From Sediminibacterium goheungense (GTDB taxonomy: Bacteria > Bacteroidota > Bacteroidia > Chitinophagales > Chitinophagaceae): a DNA stretch of 64,000 nt. The notes beneath the pieces are model-generated. The model searched no databases. It saw only the letters and a program-made list of their open reading frames with translations, and was not told the DNA's origin. Both the position numbers and the translations under genes were made by a program. Location: the NCBI RefSeq assembly GCF_004361915.1, contig NZ_SNWP01000016.1:1-64000 (forward strand), read 5' to 3'. Shown in pieces: positions 34,822 through 43,238 of the stretch (positions are counted from its first letter, which is position 1; each line of letters begins with the position of its first letter).

Positions 34822-36075
34822 ATGAACCAGGTAATTGAAATGACCCCATCCTATACTATTTATCCGCTACAAGGTAAAGTTCAACACTACGAATGGGGCG
34901 GCTTTAGCTATTTGCCGTCACTTCTGGGGATAAATAATGAAGAAAAGCGCCCTTTTGCTGAATATTGGCTCGGGGTGCATCCGCTTGGGGTGGCCACTGT
35001 TTTGAATGGCAATGAACCTGTTTTGCTGGATACTTTTATGGGGCAATATCCCGAAAAAGCATTGTCTTCTTCCGTCTACAAACAGTTCGGAGAACTCCCT
35101 TACCTCCTAAAAATCATGGATGTAAACCAGATGTTATCTATACAGGTACACCCGGAAAAAGCAGTTGCCGAAGCGGGTTATGCACGGGAAGATCAATTGG
35201 GTATTGCAAGGAATGCTTTTAACCGTAATTATAAAGACAAAAATCATAAGCCAGAAGTAATGCTGGCAATCAGTGAGTTTTGGCTTTTACATGGATTTAA
35301 ACAAGAGGTGCAAATCGAATCCATATTGGCTGAAACAAGCGAATTCCAGGTTCTATTGCCTCTGTTTAAAAGAGAAGGGCTGGCATCTTTGTACAGCTTT
35401 ATCATGGAAATGGATCAACTGTCGGTTACCAATCTTTTAATGCCGCTTGTTAAAAGAGAAGTCAGAAGAAAAAAAGAAGGATTGCTCACCAAAAATGACC
35501 CCGGATGGTGGGTGGCCAAATATTATCATAACGAAAATCCAATTGGCGACATCGACAGAGGCGTATTCTCTATTTATTTATTCAATATAGCTCAGTTGCA
35601 ACCCGGGGAAGCCATATTTCAAAAAGCAGGTATCCCGCATGCGTATCTGGAAGGACAAAACATTGAGTTGATGTCGAATAGTGATAATGTGCTGCGTGGT
35701 GGACTAACACCCAAGTATATCGATGTGCCTGAATTATTGGCCAATATGCGTTTTGAACCTGTTACCCCTCAGATTGTAAAAGGAACGCCTTTAAAGGATG
35801 GCGAAACCATTTTTCATTTTCCTGTACCTGATTTCGCATTGGCTTCCCTTCACCTGAAGGAAGGAGCTTTATTTGAAGACAAAGCCATCGGGCCTGAAAT
35901 ATGGATGGTACTGGAAGGAGGGGTCATCATAAATAATGAAATAGTGAGAAAGAAAGGGGAGGCATTTATTGTATTCCCCGACAATGCTTATCAATTCAGA
36001 ACTTCTGGTAAGACACAGCTGTGTAAGGCATTTGTTCCTGTGAATAGTGCTTATTCACAATATGAGGAAAATTGA
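34822..36075 (+). CDS. manA: Mannose-6-phosphate isomerase, class I
   Basis: Zinc enzyme interconverting mannose-6-phosphate and fructose-6-phosphate. It has 417 residues. YPLQGKVQHYEWGG opens the cupin, EYWLGVHPLG follows, KIMDVNQMLSIQVHPEK contains the Gln and His zinc ligands, and HKPEVMLAIS the Glu ligand. FQKAGIPHAYLEGQNIELMSNSDNVLRGGLTPKYIDVPEL is the class I signature region with the last His, starting near residue 270. ATG 34822 or 34840 could be the start. Confidence 0.94.
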   Translation: MNQVIEMTPSYTIYPLQGKVQHYEWGGFSYLPSLLGINNEEKRPFAEYWLGVHPLGVATVLNGNEPVLLDTFMGQYPEKALSSSVYKQFGELPYLLKIMDVNQMLSIQVHPEKAVAEAGYAREDQLGIARNAFNRNYKDKNHKPEVMLAISEFWLLHGFKQEVQIESILAETSEFQVLLPLFKREGLASLYSFIMEMDQLSVTNLLMPLVKREVRRKKEGLLTKNDPGWWVAKYYHNENPIGDIDRGVFSIYLFNIAQLQPGEAIFQKAGIPHAYLEGQNIELMSNSDNVLRGGLTPKYIDVPELLANMRFEPVTPQIVKGTPLKDGETIFHFPVPDFALASLHLKEGALFEDKAIGPEIWMVLEGGVIINNEIVRKKGEAFIVFPDNAYQFRTSGKTQLCKAFVPVNSAYSQYEEN

Positions 36076-36125
36076 AACGGTAACTTTCTCCAGAAGACTT
36101 ATTTTTGTCCCTGAAATCTTCCACA

Positions 36126-36692
36126 ATGAAATTGAATCGTTCGCTTGTTATTTCGCTTGTATTGACCGTTTTTCTTAGTGCTGTATACCGTGCTATGCCT
36201 AACAGACCCTGGGGTTTTGCCCCACAGTTTGCCATTGCACTCTTCGCCGGGGCTTTATTTGTAAAAGATAAGAAATGGGCCTTTGCTATACCCCTGATTT
36301 CCATGTTTCTCTCAGACTTATTGTACCAGGCACTCTATATCAATGGGCTTACTGAAATACAGGGTTTTTATACAGGTCAGTGGAAGAATTACCTGCTGTT
36401 TACCTCATTAACATTTTTCGGATTCTTCCTGAAAAGTGGAAAGCCTGTTCAGGTACTGGCAGCCTCTATGGCATCACCAACCACTTTCTTCCTGGTTTCC
36501 AATTTTATGGTTTGGTCAGGCGGCGGTGGATTAAATCGTCCTAAAACTTTTGATGGCTTATTACAGTGTTATGCAGATGCCATTCCTTTTTATGGAAATA
36601 GCCTGATCGCAACCGTTGTGTTCTCAGCAATATTGTTTGGTGGCTATTACCTCTTACAACAAAACAATACCAAAAAAGAGCTGGTAAAATAA
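36126..36692 (+). CDS. DUF6580-type integral membrane protein (possible ECF-transporter S component)
   Basis: A 188-residue protein with about five membrane segments. YRAMPNRPWGFAPQFAIALFAGALFV near residue 20 resembles the N-terminal motif of the DUF6580 'putative transport protein' family, whose fold is likened to substrate-binding S components of energy-coupling-factor transporters. No A/T components are adjacent and the ligand is unknown. A TATTTTTG at 36100-36107 could be its -7 element. An upstream TTG (36105) is less likely than the ATG. Confidence 0.72.
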   Translation: MKLNRSLVISLVLTVFLSAVYRAMPNRPWGFAPQFAIALFAGALFVKDKKWAFAIPLISMFLSDLLYQALYINGLTEIQGFYTGQWKNYLLFTSLTFFGFFLKSGKPVQVLAASMASPTTFFLVSNFMVWSGGGGLNRPKTFDGLLQCYADAIPFYGNSLIATVVFSAILFGGYYLLQQNNTKKELVK

Positions 36693-36711
36693 TACCCGTT
36701 CAACACATAAA

Positions 36712-36743
36712 GAAAAAGGTTTGTCGGATAGACAAACCTTTTT
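36712..36743. terminator. Bidirectional terminator
   Basis: A 13-bp perfect stem AAAAAGGTTTGTC / GACAAACCTTTTT with loop GGATA between two convergent genes. Confidence 0.87.
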
Positions 36744-36746
36744 CTT

Positions 36747-37394
36747 TTATACCAGTACCAGTTCCGAGAACCAGTAGTTATCATGTTCAAGTTCACGTGT
36801 TACAGCTATTTGTAAGGGATGTATAAATAATGGGCAATCGTATACCAATGTATGAAATTCACCATTCTCACCACAGGCATCGATACCCAATGATTCCAAC
36901 TCGTCTACCAGTTCAGGTGTAATGGTTTTGCCGAGAAAAGAGGGGCCCATTACAGCGTTGCAACTAACGATCATGGTTTTTATGCCGGCATCCAGCATTT
37001 CAAAAACCAGCTTTCTTCTATCCTCCAGCCATAAAGGTAAATATGCCCGAAGCCCTACACTCGTGCACACTTTTTCCTCCCAGTCTCTATGGGCCTGTAG
37101 ATCAATATCGCCAAATACAGCATCTGTTAACTGATACTGTTCTTTTAAAGAACTGAGTGCATCAATAAAATTTTTTTCATACGCCTGCCAGCTACTGCTG
37201 ATCAGATGAATGGGTATTCCCGCAGCTTTGGCCTGTGCCTGCAAAATAGACTCCGGTATGCCATGACTACGTGAAATCTTACCCGACTCATTCATTACAT
37301 TCAATAACACAGCCGGCTGCATACCGGCTTCTTTTGCCTTCATCAAAGCAAAGCAACTGTCTTTGCCACCACTCCAGGAAGAAAGCGAATTCAT
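36747..37394 (-). CDS. Dph6-like adenine nucleotide alpha hydrolase (PP-loop ATPase)
   Basis: A 215-residue protein. SSWSGGKDSCFALMKAKEAG at the N terminus is the PP-loop (SGGxDS) of ATP pyrophosphatases. VFGDIDLQAHRDWEEKVC and YLPLWLEDRRKLVFEMLDAGIKTMIVSCNA match the Dph6/MJ0570 family, often annotated diphthine-ammonia ligase. Bacteria lack diphthamide, so the true substrate is another carboxylate or unknown. An 8-nt-period repeat begins two bases before the start codon. Confidence 0.82.
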   Translation of the reverse strand: MNSLSSWSGGKDSCFALMKAKEAGMQPAVLLNVMNESGKISRSHGIPESILQAQAKAAGIPIHLISSSWQAYEKNFIDALSSLKEQYQLTDAVFGDIDLQAHRDWEEKVCTSVGLRAYLPLWLEDRRKLVFEMLDAGIKTMIVSCNAVMGPSFLGKTITPELVDELESLGIDACGENGEFHTLVYDCPLFIHPLQIAVTRELEHDNYWFSELVLV

Positions 37395-37395
37395 T

Positions 37396-37425
37396 AATTT
37401 GAAAATTTGGAAATTTGTAAATGTA
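37396..37425. repeat. 8-nt-period repeat in the leader of the Dph6-like gene
   Basis: AATTTGAAAATTTGGAAATT and following bases form about four octamers, closely matching the repeats before groL (17391-17433) and xerD (32631-32662), in the same orientation relative to the downstream minus-strand gene. Confidence 0.8.
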
Positions 37426-37518
37426 GGACTGCTTTCCCAGAGGGAAAGACAGTTAAAATCACTTTATGATGAACTATAAAACTATTTGTTAGCAGCGTAT
37501 AAATTAAACTCATTTTCA

Positions 37519-37558
37519 TCCGCCTAAGGCGGACAAATTTTCATCCGTGTTAGGCGGA
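37519..37558. repeat. Two GC-rich palindromes (TCCGCC..GGCGGA type)
   Basis: TCCGCCTAAGGCGGA (37519-37533), a perfect palindrome apart from its centre, and the weaker TCCGTGTTAGGCGGA (37544-37558) are separated by ten bases and each preceded by TTTTCA. The second overlaps the end of rnhA and supplies its TAA. The same motif fills the D- and T-arms of the tRNA-like copies near 2 kb. Confidence 0.85.
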
Positions 37559-38035
37559 CAAATGCTCTCTCTCAAACGCCTCATCAATTAATAAATCCCG
37601 TCCATCTGCTGCCGCAGTAGCCAGTTCATCGCAACGGTTATTCCATGGATTGTCGGCATGGCCTTTTACCCAGATAAATCTGATTTTGAAATGAATGGCA
37701 ATGGCTTTATATCTTAACCAGAGATCTTTGTTTTTTTTACCACCTTTAAAATCTGTTCTGATCCAGTTATCCAGCCATTTTTTTTCAACCGAGTTTACAA
37801 TATACTGGCTGTCTGTGTAGATAGTAACGGCTATATTTTTTTTGGTTAGCGATTCCAGCGCAATAATTACACCCATGAGTTCCATTCGGTTATTGGTGGT
37901 AAACCGATAGCCGGCTGATAGTTCTTTTTTCTTATTGCCCCATAATAATACAATGCCATAACCGCCCGGACCTGGGTTGCCTCTGGCAGAACCATCAGTA
38001 TAAATGATCAGTTGATGCCCCTGTTGTTCGCTCAT
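37550..38035 (-). CDS. rnhA: Ribonuclease HI
   Basis: A 161-residue endonuclease degrading RNA in RNA-DNA hybrids. The catalytic set is visible: Asp 14 in YTDGSARGNPGPGG, Glu 52 in NNRMELMG, Asp 75 in YTDSQYIV and Asp 136 in KGHADNPWNNRCDELA. ATG 38035 overlaps the phzF stop by 4 bp and fits the family start; an upstream codon at 38113 would run back into phzF. The C-terminal codons (SER-ALA) and TAA derive from the GC palindrome at 37544-37558. Confidence 0.94.
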   Translation of the reverse strand: MSEQQGHQLIIYTDGSARGNPGPGGYGIVLLWGNKKKELSAGYRFTTNNRMELMGVIIALESLTKKNIAVTIYTDSQYIVNSVEKKWLDNWIRTDFKGGKKNKDLWLRYKAIAIHFKIRFIWVKGHADNPWNNRCDELATAAADGRDLLIDEAFEREHLSA

Positions 38036-38820
38036 TGAATATAATATGATCCTTTCATGTATAATACAGCTTTGCCCGCAATCGTTACGCGGTCGCCCTG
38101 CATGCCACACCATAAATCGCCCCTGCGTTTGGAAAGCTGCAGGGCTTTCAGATTATCTTTTTGAAGTGCGTTGGCCCAGTATGGAATCAGTGTAGCGTGT
38201 GCGGATCCGGTAACAGGATCTTCGCCGATAACTGAATTGGGAACAAAAAAACGGGATACAAAATCAGCTTCCTTTCCTTTGGCGGTGATAATAATGCCCA
38301 GCGTTTCCACCTGATTCAGTTCTACAAAATCCGGTACTGCATTCAAAACCTCTTCTTCCGATTCGTAAACCAGGAAATAATCACGTGAGCGCAATACCTC
38401 GCGGGGTTTGATGCTGAATCCTTCCAGTAAATGAGCCGGTATATCACAGGCTACAGGCATACGTGCAGGAAAATTCATTTCCATAAGTTCGCCTTTTCTG
38501 GTCACCGTGAGTAAACCACTCTTGCTATGAAAACGTATTTCATCTGTTGGATAAGCCAGTTCATGAAACAAAACATAAGCTGTTGCCAAAGTTGGGTGAC
38601 CAGCCAGGTCTATTTCCAGTTCAGGTGTAAACCAGCGGATATCATAATCGCCATCGGAACGTTTCACAAAAAAAGCAGTCTCCGATAAATTGTTTTCATT
38701 CGCCAATTGTTGCATGGTTTCGGTAGATAACCAGGTTTCGAGCGGACAAACCGCTGCGGGATTACCGCCAAAAACATGATCTGTAAAAGCATCAACAGTA
38801 TAAATAGGATAGGGGTTCAT
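38032..38820 (-). CDS. PhzF-family isomerase
   Basis: A 262-residue diaminopimelate-epimerase-fold protein. YTVDAFTDHVFGGNPAAVCPL opens the family. ANENNLSETAFFV holds the catalytic Glu, and WFTPELEIDLAGHPTLATAYVLF and GEDPVTGSAHATLIPYW are the two conserved blocks. PhzF itself isomerises DHHA in phenazine synthesis, but most relatives, including this isolated one, have unknown substrates. It shares a 4-bp overlap with rnhA, so the two are co-transcribed. Confidence 0.9.
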   Translation of the reverse strand: MNPYPIYTVDAFTDHVFGGNPAAVCPLETWLSTETMQQLANENNLSETAFFVKRSDGDYDIRWFTPELEIDLAGHPTLATAYVLFHELAYPTDEIRFHSKSGLLTVTRKGELMEMNFPARMPVACDIPAHLLEGFSIKPREVLRSRDYFLVYESEEEVLNAVPDFVELNQVETLGIIITAKGKEADFVSRFFVPNSVIGEDPVTGSAHATLIPYWANALQKDNLKALQLSKRRGDLWCGMQGDRVTIAGKAVLYMKGSYYIQ

Positions 38821-38911
38821 GTGAAAAATGATTAAACGACAAAGTAAACGGATTCAGACAAACAAATGATACCGTTGTTCATAATTCATCTACCTACCAA
38901 GCAGAAGACTG

Positions 38912-40543
38912 CTATACCTGAAAAACACCAGTGCTGAAACTGTTCATTTCAGGCTGGTGATTGGCTGCATGAATACTTTCTGCAATGACTCTTCTGGTTT
39001 CTATCGGATCAATGATTCCGTCAACCCATAGCCTTGCTGCAGCATAATAAGGGGTTGTTTGTTTTTCGTATCTGCCCTTGATTTCAGTAAGCAGTTGTTG
39101 TTCCAGCACTTTGTCTACTTCTTTTCCCTGCGCTTTCATACCTGCTACCTGAATCTGGGCAAGTGTTTTAGCAGCCTGCTCACCACCCATTACGGCAATT
39201 TTGGCAGAGGGCCATGCATAAATAAAACGTGGATCATAAGCTTTGCCACACATGGCATAATTACCCGCACCATAACTATTGCCTACAATGATGGTAATCT
39301 TGGGTACTACAGAATTGGCTACTGCATTCACAAGCTTGGCTCCATCTTTAATAATGCCACTGTGTTCACTTCTGCTACCAACCATAAAGCCTGTCACATC
39401 TTGCAGAAAAACCAGTGGAATTTTTTTCTGGTTACAGTTCATGATAAAGCGGGCTGCTTTATCGGCACTGTCATTATAGATAACACCGCCAATCTGCATT
39501 TCACCCTTTTTGTTTTTGCAGATCAGTCGCTGATTGGCAACAATACCAACGGCCCAACCATCAATGCGTGCATATCCACAAAGAATGGTTTTGCCATAAT
39601 CCTGTTTGAATTGCTCAAACTCACTGTTATCAACAATCCGTTCGATAATATCCAGCATATCATACGGCTTCAGGTTGCCTTCAGGAATAATGCCGTATAA
39701 TTCATCCGGATTTTTCTTCGGGTCAAGTGGTGCTATCCTGTCAAACCCGGCTTTGGGTTGTGCACCTAATTTCGACATCAGTTTTTTGATATGATCCAGA
39801 CAGTCTTCTTCTGTTTTAAATTTATAATCGGCAATGCCACTGATTTCTGTATGGGTAACAGCACCACCCAGGGTTTCGTTATCTATGTCTTCACCGATGG
39901 CTGCTTTCACCAGATAAGCACCTGCCAGAAAGATACTGCCATTGCCTTCCACCATCAGTGTTTCATCGCTCATAATGGGTAAATAAGCACCACCTGCCAC
40001 ACAGGCCCCCATAACGGCTGCAATCTGTGTAATACCCATGGCGCTCATCCTGGCATTGTTGCGGAAGATGCGGCCAAAATGTTCTTTATCAGGAAATATT
40101 TCATCCTGCATAGGCAGAAAAACACCCGCACTGTCTACCAGATAAATGACGGGTAATTTATTCTCCATGGCAATCTCCTGCATCCGCAGGTTTTTCTTTC
40201 CGGTGATGGGAAACCATGCACCCGCTTTTACCGTCTGGTCATTCGCAACAATAACGGCTTGTCTTCCACTGATATAACCAATGCCCGCTACAGTACCACC
40301 TGCCGGACAACCTCCTTCAGCTTCATACATTTCAAAACCCGCGAAGGCGCCAATTTCAATAAATGGTTGGTCTTTATCACACAAATAAGCAATCCGCTCA
40401 CGGGCGGTGAGTTTTTTTCTTTCTTTCTGTTTTTCAATCGACTTTTTCCCGCCGCCCAGCTTAATCTTATCAAAATGCTGCTGTACCTGGCCAAGTGAAA
40501 GTTTCATCCAGTCTTCATTGCGGTTAAATGCCATATCAGTCAT
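38912..40543 (-). CDS. Acyl-CoA carboxylase carboxyltransferase (beta) subunit
   Basis: A 543-residue crotonase-fold carboxyltransferase, moving CO2 from carboxybiotin to an acyl-CoA. KLTARERIAYLCD, EAEGGCPAGGTVAGIGYISGR, LVDSAGVFLPMQDEIFPDKEHFGRIFRN, GACVAGGAYLPIMSDE and GNSYGAGNYAMCGKAYDPRFIYAWPSAKIAVMGGEQAA are in family order. The LPMQDEIFPDKEHFGR segment resembles 3-methylcrotonyl-CoA carboxylase beta more than propionyl-CoA carboxylase. No biotin carboxylase/biotin carrier (alpha) gene is adjacent, so its partner must be elsewhere. Confidence 0.9.
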   Translation of the reverse strand: MTDMAFNRNEDWMKLSLGQVQQHFDKIKLGGGKKSIEKQKERKKLTARERIAYLCDKDQPFIEIGAFAGFEMYEAEGGCPAGGTVAGIGYISGRQAVIVANDQTVKAGAWFPITGKKNLRMQEIAMENKLPVIYLVDSAGVFLPMQDEIFPDKEHFGRIFRNNARMSAMGITQIAAVMGACVAGGAYLPIMSDETLMVEGNGSIFLAGAYLVKAAIGEDIDNETLGGAVTHTEISGIADYKFKTEEDCLDHIKKLMSKLGAQPKAGFDRIAPLDPKKNPDELYGIIPEGNLKPYDMLDIIERIVDNSEFEQFKQDYGKTILCGYARIDGWAVGIVANQRLICKNKKGEMQIGGVIYNDSADKAARFIMNCNQKKIPLVFLQDVTGFMVGSRSEHSGIIKDGAKLVNAVANSVVPKITIIVGNSYGAGNYAMCGKAYDPRFIYAWPSAKIAVMGGEQAAKTLAQIQVAGMKAQGKEVDKVLEQQLLTEIKGRYEKQTTPYYAAARLWVDGIIDPIETRRVIAESIHAANHQPEMNSFSTGVFQV

Positions 40544-40846
40544 ACGAACAATTGTTAGTTTTTGTAAAGATAAGAGGAAAAGGATGAATGAATCATGAAT
40601 AAAGAGTTTAGAATACTGAATGTAAAAAATATTCAGGGTAGTGAGGATAAGAAATAGGAAACATGGCCTGCCCTGAGCGTAATCGAAGGGTAGTCGAAGG
40701 GAATAAGAAATATGAAGCAGGATTTTTGTTTCTTATCTGTATTGTCACTACAAAGTCAGTTTTCTTTTCTCGTAAACAGATTTCCCGATAGAGAAGCATT
40801 ACTAAAATCTGCACACACAATTTTGCCCGCAAATCAAACAATCAGT
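40544..40846. other. Repeat-bearing region upstream of the TonB receptor
   Basis: Contains short 7-nt-period sequence (GAATACTGAATG, GGATAAGAAATAGGAAA, GGGAATAAGAAATATG). At 40667-40712 it holds CCTGCCCTGAGCGTAATCG with two AATCGAAGGG/AGTCGAAGGG units. The same sequence occurs on the other strand next to miaB (59354-59388). No convincing gene is present. An in-frame ATG at 40712 for the receptor lies just after the repeat but has no signal peptide. Confidence 0.7.
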
Positions 40847-43234
40847 ATGAAAAGAATCGGATGTATGTTAGGGTTCCTGCTTTTACTTGTGCAGGCAACA
40901 TGGGCAAATGAAAATGAATATGGAAAAGGATCTGTACGCGGTACCATAACAACCAAAGAAGGTAGTGGAGCAGCAGGTGTTATAGCAAAAATAAATACAG
41001 TTCATAAAACAGCGATTACCGATGAAAATGGTGTGTTTGTTTTTATGAATCTTTTACCGGGTGAATATAGTATTGAGATTTCATTGCTGGGTTATGAAAA
41101 CCAGGTAAAAAAGATAACAGTTATAGCAGATAAAGAAACCACACTTTCTGCTCAACTGGAAGCAAGTGCCCAACAACTGGAAGAAGTACTCGTAAAATCA
41201 GGAATACGCTTTGGTAACAGGCAAACTGAGATGGTGGCAAGAATGCCATTAAAGAACCTGGAGAATCCACAAGTATATAGTGTAGTGGGCGCTGCATTGA
41301 TGAAAGAACAGGTCATAGTTCATTTTGATGATGCATTGAAAAATGCACCTGGAGTCAATAAATTATGGACTTCCACCGGCCGGGCAAGTGATGGGGGTGG
41401 TTATTACAGCCTTCGTGGATTTTCTGTTCAGGCACGCGTGGTAAATGGGGTAGCCGGGGCTACCAATGGCTCACCCGACCCCGCTAATATTGAGCGTATT
41501 GAAGTGATTAAAGGACCATCGGGTACTTTATTTGGCAGTAGCCTGGTTTCTTTTGGTGGATTGATTAATGTGGTTACTAAAAAAGCACAGGCAGGAACCA
41601 GAGGGGAAATCAGTTACACCGGCGGTTCCTATGGGTTAACAAGACTTACCGCTGATATCAATACACCATTGGATAAAGAGGGCAAATTGTTATTACGCAC
41701 CAATGCAGCGTATCATTATGAAAACAGCTGGCAGGATGCAGGCTTTCGAAAAAGCTTTTTTATAGCCCCATCTCTTACCTATAACGTGAATGATAAACTG
41801 AGTTTTGACCTTAATGTGGGTGTTATGTCCAGCGAACAAACCAATGCAGAAATGTTATTTCTCACACGTACCACTGCCTTAAAAGTATTCCGTCCGCAGG
41901 ATATGGGTATCGATTATTCACGATCGTATACCAGTAATGACCTTACCATAAAAAATCCGCTGGTAAATATCGATGCCGCCATTCGATATAAACTGGGTAA
42001 AGGTTGGGTATCACAAACATTGTTATCGAGAAGTAACAGACAGTCGGTTGGCTATTATTCTTACCTGAGTATACTACCTGGCGATACTTCTCTGGCAAGA
42101 CTTATCACCAATCAAAATGCATATAATACCCTTACTGATATCCAACAGAATTTTATAGGTGATTTCAATATCGGCAAGCTTCGTAACCGTGTAGTGATCG
42201 GCATCGATTTTTTGAGCAATCTCGGTAACAATGCCAATATGCCTTATATCACATTTGATACGGTAAACTATAAACGTAACGATGCCCGCTATGCAAATCT
42301 GAACAGAGCTGCCGTTGATCAAAAATTAGCCGGAGGTGTCACCACTAAAAACCAGACACTGGTAAATACATACAGTGCCTATATTTCAGATATGCTGGAT
42401 ATCACACCACTTTTCCATGTAATGGCATCTTTAAGATTAGATCGTTTTGATAATCGTGGTACTTACAATCAGCGTACCAATACAACCACAGGCAATTTTG
42501 CACAAACCGCTTTTTCCCCAAAACTCGGTGCTACCTATGAACTGATACCTCAGCATATGAGTGTATTTGTAAATTACATGAATGGCTTCTCCAATGTAGC
42601 ACCCCTTACACAACCAGATGGCAATGTCAGCATATTCAAACCCCAGCAGGCCAATCAGTGGGAGGGAGGTATTAAAACAGAAGTGCTGGGAGGTAAAATT
42701 ACCGGTACGCTTACCTATTATAATATTCTCGTAAACAATGTAACAAGACCACACCCTGTATTGGTGGGTTTCAGTGTACAGGATGGTAATATCCGTAGCA
42801 AGGGATTTGAGGCAGATATAGTTGCCAATCTTTTCGAAGGTTGTAACCTGGTAGCCGGTTACAGTTACAATGACGCCATTAATGAGCAGACCGATAAAAA
42901 TATACTGAACCTGCGACCCGTAACGGCAGGCCCCAAACACCTCGCAAATCTCTGGTTAAGTTACCGGACAGGAAAAGGAAAATGGAATGGTCTGGGTGCT
43001 GGCTTTGGTGGTAATTATGCATCAGAAAATGTGATCACCAATACCCAGGTAACCGGTGCTTTTACACTGCCATCCTATACAGTGATGAATGCTACTCTCT
43101 TTTATGAACAGCCGGCTTTCAGAATTGGATTGAAACTTGATAATCTTGCCAATCAGCAATTCTGGAGTGGCTGGACAACGGTTGAACCACAGATGCCAAG
43201 AAGATTTTCTCTGAACGTTTCATTTAAATGGTAA
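40847..43234 (+). CDS. TonB-dependent siderophore-type receptor
   Basis: A 795-residue outer membrane receptor from ATG 40847 (signal peptide MKRIGCMLGFLLLLVQATWA). CarboxypepD_reg domain at about 28-105 (GSVRGTITTKEGSGAAG, LLPGEYSIEISLLGYE). The plug follows with DDALKNAPGVNKL, GYYSLRGFSVQ and IERIEVIKGPSGTLFGS, the last two typical of siderophore receptors. The 22-strand barrel ends in SLNVSFKW with the terminal aromatic. A PepSY membrane protein follows after 4 bp, supporting iron-siderophore uptake with reductive release. Confidence 0.92.
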   Translation: MKRIGCMLGFLLLLVQATWANENEYGKGSVRGTITTKEGSGAAGVIAKINTVHKTAITDENGVFVFMNLLPGEYSIEISLLGYENQVKKITVIADKETTLSAQLEASAQQLEEVLVKSGIRFGNRQTEMVARMPLKNLENPQVYSVVGAALMKEQVIVHFDDALKNAPGVNKLWTSTGRASDGGGYYSLRGFSVQARVVNGVAGATNGSPDPANIERIEVIKGPSGTLFGSSLVSFGGLINVVTKKAQAGTRGEISYTGGSYGLTRLTADINTPLDKEGKLLLRTNAAYHYENSWQDAGFRKSFFIAPSLTYNVNDKLSFDLNVGVMSSEQTNAEMLFLTRTTALKVFRPQDMGIDYSRSYTSNDLTIKNPLVNIDAAIRYKLGKGWVSQTLLSRSNRQSVGYYSYLSILPGDTSLARLITNQNAYNTLTDIQQNFIGDFNIGKLRNRVVIGIDFLSNLGNNANMPYITFDTVNYKRNDARYANLNRAAVDQKLAGGVTTKNQTLVNTYSAYISDMLDITPLFHVMASLRLDRFDNRGTYNQRTNTTTGNFAQTAFSPKLGATYELIPQHMSVFVNYMNGFSNVAPLTQPDGNVSIFKPQQANQWEGGIKTEVLGGKITGTLTYYNILVNNVTRPHPVLVGFSVQDGNIRSKGFEADIVANLFEGCNLVAGYSYNDAINEQTDKNILNLRPVTAGPKHLANLWLSYRTGKGKWNGLGAGFGGNYASENVITNTQVTGAFTLPSYTVMNATLFYEQPAFRIGLKLDNLANQQFWSGWTTVEPQMPRRFSLNVSFKW

Positions 43235-43238
43235 ACAA

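Noticed and set aside
34822..36075. Operon of manA with yraN
   Set aside because: The two genes are divergent, so they cannot share a transcript.
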